In this document: positions 47,035 through 56,799 of the stretch, piece after piece
How the letters are laid out: each line of letters begins with the position of its first letter
Numbering within the stretch: the stretch's first letter is position 1
From: Dastarcus helophoroides
Taxonomy: Eukaryota; Arthropoda; Insecta; Coleoptera; Bothrideridae
Assembly (NCBI GenBank): GCA_028583605.1
Contig: CM053328.1
Coordinates: 30,363,578-30,427,577, forward strand
DNA length: 64,000 nucleotides
Direction: 5' to 3'
Notes under the pieces: generated by a model
What the model was told of the DNA's origin: nothing
What the model saw: the letters and a program-made list of their open reading frames with translations, nothing else
The model's database searches: none
Program-made: the position numbers and the translations under genes

Positions 47035-49070
47035 TTAAGTTCAATCGCAAAGGCCAGTTTATTCAAATTTTCGCCCCTTATTCCAAAATGTTCACTTTTT
47101 GTAAAAATTCGGGCCTTTAAAAACCTCATTTTTTTTAAATTCATCCATTTTCGGAAATTTTGACTTTTTAGATTTTAAAAAATTTCCGTTTTTTTTGAAA
47201 ATTTTACGTTTTTTTTTTGGAAAATTTAAAGTTTTTTTTTTGAAAATTTAAACTTTTTTTTGAAAATTTAAACTTTTTATGAAAATGTGGACTTTCTAAA
47301 TTCACTTTAAAATTTCTGGTTTTTTTGTTCAACCCACTCGCAAAGGACAACCGAATTTTTTAATTAAATGTTCGCCCCTTTTTCTAATTTTTACTTTTTT
47401 GTAAACATTTCAGCCTTTAAAAATTTGTACTTATTTTCTAAAAATGTTCACTTTTTTAACCAATGTTTCGCCTTCTTTTTCCAAAATTTTAACTTTTCGT
47501 AAAAATTTCACCCTTTAATAATTTCACCAATTTTTTCAAAATTCATTTTTGAAACTTTTTTGAAAATTTTTAAAAATATTTCGATTTTTTATTTGAATTC
47601 CTGAGTTTTTTTTGACGATTTTTGTTGAAATGTTGACTTTTTCAAAATTTCTCTTTTTTGTAAATTGTGATTATTTTTTAATATTTTAAATGACAGATAA
47701 ATCTTTTTCAGGATCTTGACTTTTTTGAAAATTTTAACTTTTTATGAATATTTAGACATTTCTAAAAATTTTAACTTCAAAATTTCGATTTTTTTCAAAT
47801 GTTCGCCTCTTTTTCTAAAATTTTAATTTTTTATGGAAATCTCGTATTGAAATTTTAACTTTTTCAGAAATTTGAAATTTTTTTAAGCTGTGAAATTCCT
47901 TTTTTTTTAGTTCCATCCACTCACAAAGAGTAATCGCTTTTTTTCGCCCCTTGTTCCAAAATTTTTACTTTTTGTAAAAATTTTGGCCTTTAAAAATCTC
48001 AGTTGTATTAGAATTCATCCATTTTCTAACGTTTTGATTTTTTTACGAAAATCTGGACTCTTTTAAATGTTTACTAAGTTCAGCCCATCCGCAAAGGGCA
48101 AAATTTTTGCCTCTTTTTCTAAAATTTCAACTTTTTGTATAAATTTCAACCTCTAAGATTTTCGAAAATTTTTTGAATTATTTATTTTAAACATTTTAGA
48201 TTTTTAAAAATTTCCACTTATTTTCTAGAAATGTTCACTTTTTTAACCAATGTTTCGCCTATTTTTTCCAAAACCTTGACTTTTTTGAAAATGTTTCAAA
48301 ATCCCATTTTCAAGTATTTCGATTTATTTTGAATTTCTGAGTTTTTTGGAAGATTTTAATTTTTTTTTAAATGTTGACTTTTTCAAAATCTCTTCTTTTT
48401 GTAAATTGTGATTATTTTTTAATATTTTAATTCACAGATAACAAAATGTTTCCAAGATTTTTACTTTTTTGAAAATCTCGGATTTTTGAAATTTCAAATT
48501 TCTTTCAAAATTAACCTATTTTTCAAAATTTTAACTTTTTCGGAAATTTCAATTTTTTTTGAAGCTGAAATTTCCTTTTTTTTTGGTTCACTCCACTCTT
48601 AAAGGGCAATCGACTTTTTCAATCAAATTCTCGCCCCTTTTACCAAAATTTTAACTTTTTGTAAAAATTTCGACAACTTTTGAAAAATTTTAAATTTGTA
48701 TAAAAATGTCTACATTTTTTAAAATATTCACTTTAAAACTTCAAGTTCAATTCACTCGTAAAGGGCAAGCGACTTTTTAAATCAAATATTCCCTCCTATT
48801 TCCAAAAAAATTTACCTTTTGGAAAAATTTCGGCCTTTCGAAAATTATTCAAAATTCGTCCATTTTCTAAAATTTTGACTTTTAAATTCTGAAAACTTTT
48901 TAAAAATCTTCAAAAATTTCGATTTTTTTGGAATTCTTCTTTTTCCAAAATTTAAACTTATTTTGACAATGTCGACAGTTGCTACATTTTTTTTCGTTTT
49001 TTAGTTCAATTTAGTCGTAAAGGGCAACCGACTTTTTTAATCAAATATTCCCTCCGTTTCTAAAATATTA
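47035..49070. repeat. Recurring CACTCGTAAAGGGCAA island inside array 7
   Basis: TTCA(A/C)..ACTCGTAAAGGGCAA, then CGACTTTTTTAATCAAAT and TTCGCCCCT or TTCCCTCC, recurs about seven times (near 47040, 47330, 47915, 48085, 48585, 48750 and 49005). This more complex motif marks a higher-order repeat. Confidence 0.7.
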
Positions 49071-50616
49071 ACTTTTTGTAAAAATTTCGGTCTCTAAAAA
49101 CTTTAGCCATTTTCGAAAATTCGAAACCTTTTGAAAATTTGTCGATTTACTTTAAAAATTTTGGATCTAAAATATTTCGATTTTTTTTAAATCTTCACTT
49201 TTTTAACCTATTTTCGCCCCTCTTTTCAAAATGTTTAACCTTTTTGCAAAAATTTGGGCCTTTATTCAAAATTGTCCAATTTTTATCAAAATTTTGGCCT
49301 ATCGATTATTTTCAATTCTTGAATTTTTTTGGATGATTTTAATTTCATTTTAAATAATAATTTTTTTGGTAAATTCTCCATTTTTGTTAATTTGGACTAT
49401 ATTTTAATATCTCAATTTTCAAATTACATGTTTCAAAATTTCAATTTTTTTAAAATTCTGTTTTTTTGAAAATTTAAACTTTTTATGAAAATGCAGACAC
49501 TTAAAAATTTTAACTTTAAATTTCCGATTTCTTTTTTCAAATGTTCTCTACCAAATTTTCCTTTTTTTTTAAATCTCGGTTTTTTATGATTTCAAGTTTT
49601 TTAAAGATTTATTCATTTTCAAAATTACAAATTTTCAAAAAATTTAAATTTTTCGAAAAAGTTGAAATATTCAAAAATAGATAAATCTTAAAACAATTTT
49701 GAAATTTTTTAAAGATTTATTCATTTTTTAAATTTCAATTTTTTCGAAAATTTAATATTTTGGATAATTTTCGAAATATTTTGAGAATTTCGTGTTTTAT
49801 GAAACCTGGAATTTTTGGAAATCGTAGTTTTTTTGAATTTTTTAGTTTTTCGGGAAATATTTTTGACCTTTTTGAAAATTTTGACATTTTTTAAAGTTTT
49901 GATGGTTTTCTTTTCAAATTTTCGCCTTTTTCCAAAATTTTACCTTTTTTTGAAAATATCGGTCTTTTTAAGATGTCAACATTTTTGGAAAATGTATCTA
50001 TTTTTCAAAATTTTGCTTTTTTCGAAAGTTTGAAATTTACTGAAAATTTATCAAAATTTGTGAAATGTTTCAAAAATTTTATATTTATTTTATCAAATTT
50101 TTAAATTTTTTCGGAAGATTTTGACTTTTTTGAAATTTTTAACGTTTCCAAGTTTTCATTTATCTAAAAATCAAGAATTTTTTCCAAAATTTTGAGGTTT
50201 TTTTTGAAAATTTTGACTTAACTGTCGATTTTTATTCTTATGTTTGATTTTTATTAAAAATCGTAACCATTTATGAAAAGTTCGACACTTTTAAAATTAC
50301 TTTTCAAAATTTTTACTATTTTTACATGTTTTATGAAATCTCGAATTTTTTTGGAAATCGCAGCTTTTTTGAATTTTTGAATCGGAAAAGATTTCGACCT
50401 TTTTGAATATTTTGCCCTTTATCTAAATTTTGATTTTTTTTTCAATTTACTTTTTTTCCAAAATTTCACATTTTTTTTACATCTCAGCCTTCCTAAAATG
50501 TCAGATTTTTTTTTTCAAAATTTTGCTCTTTTCGAAAATTAACGTTTTTTTGAACTTTTCAAAATTGCGAAATATTTAAAAAATTTTATGTTTTATTAAT
50601 TTGAAATGTTTTAAAA

Positions 50617-50698
50617 ATTGAAATACAAAAATTTTCCCCTGAAACTAAGAAAAATTAAAAAACACAACAAAACTTGCTCTAACGCGTTTCGACAGCCA
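50617..50698 (-). mobile_element. Dispersed repeat copy inside the hAT-like element
   Basis: AAAATTGAAATACAAAAATT, CCCCTGAAACTAAG, AACACAACAAAACTTGCTCT and AACGCGTTTCGACAGCC, in the same order as the 21.1 kb copy. Confidence 0.6.
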
Positions 50699-51038
50699 CT
50701 AACTGTTTTGATATGTTTTGAACATATGTTTCTTAAATGTGTTGACTTTTATTTGTCGATTTTGATTCAAATGTTTTGAATTTTATGGAAAATGTTGACT
50801 GTTTGAAAAATCTGAATTTTTTCAAATTTTTAAATTTGAGTTACGTATACTGCTACAAAAATTTCTATTGGTAGATGTTACACACTATTTGTGACTTGAT
50901 ATAATGAACAGCTGACGTTAGCGACTTTGTCTGCGCAAGGTCCAATATCGTCATATTTCAAAATAAAATAAATTCTCATTTGATTTTACTAGAATAATAG
51001 ATTGAAATGTTCGCGCTCCTGATTCTAGTACTTGCGCT

Positions 51039-51047
51039 AGGTGGCGC
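51039..51047 (+). promoter_or_regulatory. CTCF-like core AGGTGGCGC
   Basis: AGGTGGCGC within GCGCTAGGTGGCGCGCAACG matches the core bound by insect CTCF. A single motif match is weak evidence. Confidence 0.25.
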
Positions 51048-51320
51048 GCAACGTTATATCAACCTTGCGGATTGGTTTCTCTTATATGTTTTGTGTTATA
51101 ACCTTAACTAAAATTGTTAGCACAGCTGAGTTTTACTGGAATAGAAATAGCCCGAAAGGTGCTCCTAAAAATACTCTAGATTTTAGTAAAAGTTTCATTA
51201 AAATCGTTTTAGCAGTTTCCGATATTAGCCCGCACAAAAGATCAGTCGACAGACAGACAGACACACTTGGACGCTTCAACTTTATTAATATAGATTATTT
51301 AATTATATTTTTATGTACTT
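51041..51320 (+). mobile_element. Possible non-LTR retrotransposon 3' tail
   Basis: CAGTTTCCGATATTAGCCCG, then CAGTCGACAGACAGACAGAC and an AT-rich tail. An ORF across it shows no reverse-transcriptase motif. It resembles RTE-type ends but has not been compared with any consensus. Confidence 0.3.
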
Positions 51321-51467
51321 AAGTAAATAAAAGCGATGAAAGGAAAAAAGCGACATTAATATAGTTTTCATATTTCGAGGAGGCTCAGCATAAAAAATGG
51401 TTGAGGATCCCTGTTCTAGAAACTTAACGTGCCTAAATTAATATTATTGATACATTATTTAATAATG

Positions 51468-51553
51468 TTTTTTAATTTTATTTAACATTTCTGCGACCCA
51501 GTTAGGAAATATTTAAATTTTTTAGTAAATAAAATTAATAAACCTAAATGTTT
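51468..51553. mobile_element. Decayed copy of the 1.2 kb foldback MITE
   Basis: TTTAATTTTATTTAACATTT, CTGCGACCCAGTTAGGAAAT and the inverted AATAAAATTAATAAACCTAA are followed by a GTTTCCGACCAATAACCAAC tail like that at 1.36 kb. Confidence 0.6.
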
Positions 51554-53248
51554 CCGACCAATAACCAACTATGAAGAATTATTTAATAAGTTACACAAAA
51601 GGAGGGAAGTGTTCAATGAGTTTTCTCAGTCTTGCTAGAGCTGTCTGCTGGGCAATTGGCAACTTTATTGTCTTACGCTTGCAAATCCATTAACCCTTGA
51701 TTTGATATATTCAGTCAACAACAGTGCAGATCGAGGATTGCTTTTTGGGAATCAGGTCTTTCTATCTACACACTGCTTGTAACAGTTCGTTTTCTTTATC
51801 GGCGGATAGATGGCCCGCGTCGTCGTAATTACTCCCCCAGCATTCTTGACAAGAAGTAACAAAATAGTTGCTTGATTTAAACAGACGCGATCAAATAAAG
51901 CCGAAACTGGTTGACGACGGACAAAAATATAAAATATTTCATTTTCAACGTGAGCAAATGGTACACATTTGGAATCTCATTTACATAAATATTTCCATAT
52001 TTTTAAATTTTGCATTTGATAATCGTCTGCGTTGTAATCCTAAGGTATTTTCAACAAGAAGCTCATATGACATACCATTCAATTTGAAAAGGAAGAGGGT
52101 TAACTCTCGCTTTTTTGTAGGGAAAAAAAGACAAAAACTGCTTTAAAAGTGGCAAACTGAACAAAAATCTACCTGTTTTAGTTATTCTGTCAGGTTTAAT
52201 ATTATTGAATTTATTCCAATTGAAGTTTTCACCCTATATAAACAATAACAAGAACATTAATGACGTTAAAACTGTATTAAATTAACATTAGTCAGATTAG
52301 AAGTGGCAAGAATTTTGGACCTCTTCTCGAATTGTTGGATTTGGCAATGCTATTATACCATTCATAAATTTCTTGGAAAGCAATTAAAAGTATTTGGCCC
52401 ACTCGTATTACAATAGATAATAAAATAATAGTAATACAATAGAATAAGCGCTTGAACTTTTTCTTTACCAAGTTTTTTTTTTCATTCTCGCGCAGTTGGA
52501 ATTCTTACAAATAAATTCTGAAATTTTAACAACACGTAAAAAAGACGTTTTCTGCTAAGAATATTTTATGGCTTCTTAGGCAATCTTGCAATTATTACAT
52601 ACATGTACATTTTGTAGCGCTTTGAAATAAAAATTCTGCCATTAGGTTAACTAACACATACATCATCCTGAACAGACTATCCTGAACAGATGAAGCCCAT
52701 CATCGTAATGTTTGCTTCAAAGCAAAAAAAAAATCTGAATTTCAAATCAAGTCGACACTGTGAAACGGGAGACATTGCACTCTATGTGTATGCAAAAGTT
52801 CCGCTTTTATTTTCTGGCCCAAGTTTTGTTTATGATGCAAATGAAAACAGCACACGGTAAACAATTTTGACCTTCAACCGCCGCGTCGTGTACAATTTAG
52901 TAGGTTTAACATGTAACATATGATTCATTGGATAGAATCGTAGGGAGTATAGAACTCCACACTTCATTGACTAATTATCGTCAAGTGTTGAGGGCGCATC
53001 AGAATTGTCAGTTGTAAATTGCGGAAAATATTGCAAACGCTGCATCCCAATTCGTGCAGATTCTGGAGTGCATTTGGTCGAAATGACTGCTACGATGGAT
53101 AACTAGTACGTCGCAGCCGTAGGTAATCTTGACCTGCTGCACAATAATTAAAGAAACTTAATATCAGTCTATTTAGAACAAAATTTTTCTGGTATCCATG
53201 GATGGATTTCTATTTACAGAATTGGGTTTTATAAATCGGCTAAATTTC

Positions 53249-53329
53249 GGTGGAACGGACTAGTCCTTGGTTATCTTCAAATATACAAATCGTTTCGATA
53301 GCCAAACTTCATCATCAGAGAAATACGGT
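53249..53329 (-). mobile_element. Dispersed repeat copy with CTGATGA core
   Basis: GGTGGAACGGACTAGTCCTT, then GGTTATCTTCAAATAT, then CGTTTCGATAGCCAAACTTC and ATCATCAG. Read on the minus strand it has CTGATGA and GAAACG separated by about 16 bases. Confidence 0.55.
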
Positions 53330-54107
53330 TTAATGCTGTTCATGAAATGTGTACGCAGAGTTCTTGATATTATCTTTGGGGAGTGCATTTTGTCTCTTAA
53401 ATGAGCAAGTTTGTCTTTGGTCCTGGAAAAAGTCATAAACATTGAGAATAAGATGAAAACTGAACGAATATTAAAGTAATTATCAGAATTGCATTAAATT
53501 ATATAGTTTTTTGTACATAAAAAGAAAGCTTTTACAACAAACTTTGGTATCATTTGCTTTAAAAAACGTATTCATGAGAATTACGAACCTACAACTTGTC
53601 AATGTTACTTTTTTTAAGTTAATTCATCGGCCGACACTTTTATAAATGAGCGATGCCGCAACTATAATTCCAATCCTTATGTCATAAACCTCCTAGTATA
53701 ATCTCTTAACAAGTTACAGTTCAAAATAGGTAACGCGTAATTATTATTAATTTTGCTAGACCTGACTTTTATGCACGTACATTTTTTGTGCCTAAGAAGG
53801 ACGAATAACGACGTGCACCATTTAAAACTGGAAACGTTCGAGCATCAACCCAGATGCACATATTTACTTCAAGCACCAAACATTATCTAAATGAAACCGG
53901 TCTAATTTTCTTATCTAATTATTTATAAATTAGAAGTCAACTTTTTCGAAGTACAAGAATCGTTCCATAATTTTTGTCCTGTTACGATCTTAACTGAGGC
54001 CGCCGCCATTTATCTGAAAAATATAAATGACGAGAAATACCGTACATACTTTCTCTAATGATGATTGTTAAAATTGCCGTTAAATTTAATTACATTATTA
54101 TGGCGTT

Positions 54108-54317
54108 TTGTTAGGTTTGCTTCTGTATCATTTTGTAGTAAGTTGTAAGGCACGGTGCAATTATATTCTCAAATTATGCCACAAGGTAACAGTTCTTAAA
54201 CGCTTGACGAATAACTCCGGTATACCAAACGGACAGGAAATTTTCGAAGTGCTCCTGTGCGGCGAAGCTGACTGGGACAATTCCTTGGTTGAACTTCTTA
54301 AATATTTTTACTTTTGA
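54108..54317 (+). CDS. Unrecognised short ORF (doubtful exon)
   Basis: The last 30 codons, with NGQEIFEVLLCGEADWDNS, have balanced codon use and an acidic/hydrophobic pattern unlike the flanks. A possible acceptor TTCTGTATCATTTTGTAG lies inside the ORF. I recognise no family and see no partner exon. It may be chance. Confidence 0.15.
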   Translation: MLGLLLYHFVVSCKARCNYILKLCHKVTVLKRLTNNSGIPNGQEIFEVLLCGEADWDNSLVELLKYFYF

Positions 54318-54635
54318 TTGGGAATGTAGAGGGAATCGAAAAACTCCAAATTTGATTTAGTGGTGATGAACCTATGAATATTCCAGTTAGTCTGGAGTGT
54401 TCTGCCATGAATTGAATGAATTAAGCGATTCCATCAAATAGAAGGGTTGGAACTGGTCATCAAAGTAACAGATTGTTCGCTTTCAATGGAATGTTTGCTT
54501 TTACCCCACCATTGGGATAAATTTGTGTATCATGGATTAGAACAGGCCACTAAAAAGGCGTAGTATTCCACCGTGTTTGATGACCTTTTTATTAGTGGTT
54601 ACAAATTGGATGTTAAAATGCCATATTAGCCTGAT

Positions 54636-54835
54636 CTGACACCCTCCTTAGAAAGTAGGAAAACTGCTCTTTATAGCTAGCAATGATAAGCTATGACAAT
54701 GCAACCATTCATCATTGCCATGAATCTGATGAATATGATCTGGCACTGTCTTTAGAAGGTGGAAAAACTGCTCTTTATAGATAGCAATGACGAGCGCTAT
54801 GACTATGCAACCAAATTACTTTCATCATTGTTATT
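54636..54835. repeat. Two-copy unit of about 105 bp
   Basis: AAAACTGCTCTTTATAG(C/A)TAGCAATGA occurs at about 54660 and 54765, followed both times by GCTATGAC.ATGCAACC and TCATCATTG. Confidence 0.75.
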
Positions 54836-55264
54836 AATACTTCATTTTATCTGTTGCCTAATCTAACAATGGGCAAAATATCTTGTAGTGGACAAACTAG
54901 GGGCAAAATTATCCTGTATTGAATTGTAGCAGACGGAACTTTCATACTGCCACTAGGACAACCAATTAAGTTTTATATTTTGGCTAGTCATTACTGATGT
55001 GTTTTCCAGTGCACTTATTCCAGTTTTGGTTGAATTAATATAGCTGTTCTCGAAGACCATCTTGTGACACTTTCCCAAAAAGTAATAATTTTTGTGTGCT
55101 TCCTAATGACATTCCAAACCCAGAAACGATGTTAAAAATTGTGAGGAGCCTACCGTTTTAATATTCGAATGTGCTACTTCTAAAGAGAATAACTCTGATA
55201 ATATTCTACCGACCACAATATTTCACGCGACAGTCAAAGTCGGGTTTCCAAAATCAGCTTTCAC

Positions 55265-55690
55265 CAAAGTGCAAAATTTCAAGCGTTTTCGTTTCCAATG
55301 TGTAATCACCATTGGTATCTTCTGATGAAGACCATGGACTGATACTGACTTAAATGAGTGGTTTTCGGGTCTTCTCCCACTTCTAACGTGTCAAAATTTC
55401 AAGCGTTTTCGTTTCTAACGTGAAAAACTATAAAAATACGTTTCCCAATCAACATTGGTATCTCTTGTTGTGATAAAAACTCTCGACCCAGTCGGATGAT
55501 TGGTTTTCGTGTCTTCCCCACTTCTGAAATTCCTGGTCTCCTCCCACTTCTGGCATGTCTGTCTCTGGAAAATTTCAAGCGGTTTCATTTTTAACGTAAA
55601 AAACTCGATAAAAAAGCGTTGCCCAATCACCATTGGTATCTCTTGTTGTGGTGAAAACCATGGGCTGAAAAGAATGACTAGTTTTGGGGT
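55265..55690. repeat. Three tandem copies of a 120-177 bp unit
   Basis: AAAATTTCAAGCGTTTTCGT starts near 55272, 55392 and 55568 (third copy with slight changes). Each copy continues with ACCATTGGTATCTTCTGATG or a variant and ends in a CTTCTCCCACTTCT-like segment. Confidence 0.75.
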
Positions 55691-56032
55691 CTTCATCACT
55701 TTTGAAATTCGAGTCTCCTTCCCACTTCTGACATTCGAGTCTCTTCCCACTTCTGACATTGGAGTCTCTTCTCACTTCTGACATTCGAGTCTCTTCTCAC
55801 TTCTGACATTCGAGTCTCTTCCCTTTTCTGACATTCGAGTCTCTTCCCATTTCTGAGATTCGAGTCTCTCCTCACTTCTGACATTCGAGTCTCTTCCCAC
55901 TTCTGACATTCGAGTCTCTTCCCACTTCTGAGATTCGAGTTCCCCCACTTCTGACATTCGAATCTCTTCCCACTTTTGACATTCGAGTCTCTTCCCACTT
56001 CTGACATTCGAGTCTTCCCCACTTCTGACATG
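55690..56032. repeat. 25-bp minisatellite, about 13 units
   Basis: The unit is CGAGTCTCTTCCCACTTCTG plus ACATT. Most copies differ at one to three positions. Because 25 is not a multiple of 3, all three frames stay open on the minus strand for over 100 codons, giving artefact ORFs at 55696-56037 and 55772-56074. It is not a CRISPR array, as no unique spacers exist. Confidence 0.92.
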
Positions 56033-56150
56033 CCCAACTAATACTAGAACGATGAAGCTATCTGCTTTTCTCAAGTGGGTTAAGAAAGTAATGTGAGTTT
56101 GTGTTTAATTTACCCTCGTCTAGGAACAATAAATATCTAGTATACAAAAA

Positions 56151-56455
56151 GTTTTCCTATCTAGTGTGTTGGCTGTCATTTTTTTGGTATGTTAACGTAT
56201 GTTTCTTACTTGATCTGTACTCATTAAATTGACATTTAACCTTGACATCAAAATTCTACAGTACTATTAGGAGTAGAAGAGATCCATTCGCTGTTGCTTT
56301 TTGGGCGTCTCGAAAGTAGGATTCAACAGTAACAGATTTTTCTTCCATTGGAAAAATTAAACCGATAAAACAATTTTTTTAAGGTTACGCTTGTTTACTT
56401 CTCTATTTGGTAATGACCAAGTAACATACGTAAACATGACAGTAGATGGAAAAAC
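56151..56455 (+). mobile_element. Foldback MITE, copy left of array 8
   Basis: GTTTTCCTATCTAGTGTG with TGTCATT and ACGTATGTTTCTTACTTG is mirrored at the right by CAAGTAACATACGTAAACAT and AGTAGATGGAAAAAC. The interior CTTCCATTGGAAAAATTAAA matches the 61.7 kb copy in opposite orientation. Confidence 0.75.
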
Positions 56456-56799
56456 TTTTTGTAAACACGGTATAAAGAAACTAAATTTTAACATTGACAA
56501 TTAAACTTGCATATTTCATTCTAATTGGTTCATCAAAAGTTACAGCTACTTCGGCGGATTCTGGCAACTTTCAGTTTGTCCGGATAACAATAAAATGAAA
56601 TGACAAAAATAAAAATAGACTTTCTGAAAAAAGAGTCACTTCCAAATTAATATCTGAACTATGAAATTCAATTTATAACTAAAAAAAATAGTCCCCGTTC
56701 ATGTTCATCCGAAATATTTATTGGTACCCTCCTCTGGGGCGAATTTAAGGGTATACAGCATGTACTGCAGCACAGTTCCACCATCAGGGGTCCTCACCA

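Larger units (their letters stand above)
46190..50830. repeat. Satellite-like array 7, T-rich
   Basis: Units like those of the other arrays, interrupted between 47.0 and 49.1 kb by a recurring island with CACTCGCAAAGGGCAA. ORFs at 49139-49336 and 49815-50033 are repeat translations. Confidence 0.82.
46120..51413. mobile_element. Non-autonomous hAT-like element carrying a satellite array
   Basis: The left terminus is TAGAACCTCCCAACCAGTGC and the right terminus, read inverted, is CAGGGATCCTCAACCATTTT. Both fit the CAG...CTCAACC pattern of hAT ends. Flanking octamers are ATCTAGAA (46112-46119) and TTCTAGAA (51414-51421), matching at 7 of 8 bases around TCTAGA, as expected for hAT target duplications. 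Inside are a GC-rich left module, 4.6 kb of T-rich array, a dispersed repeat at 50617 and a retrotransposon-like tail at 51041. No transposase is present. Confidence 0.65.
51414..55260. other. Largest non-array island
   Basis: Contains a decayed foldback MITE (51468-51553), a dispersed repeat copy (53249-53329), a doubtful ORF (54108-54317) and a small duplication (54636-54835). ORFs at 51868-52146 and 53260-53442 show no domain. I see no convincing gene. Confidence 0.5.

Noticed and set aside
51041..51322. 93-codon ORF as a retrotransposon protein
   Set aside because: It has no reverse-transcriptase or endonuclease motif. The DNA looks like a 3' tail with CAGACAGACAGAC, not coding sequence.
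55690..56032. Regular repeats resembling a CRISPR array
   Set aside because: The 25-bp units abut with no unique spacers, and the window is eukaryotic.
55696..56074. Long minus-strand ORFs of 100-113 codons with ECQKWEETRMSEV-type repeats
   Set aside because: They are translations of a 25-bp minisatellite in which all frames are open by accident. There is no start context, and the unit is not a multiple of three.
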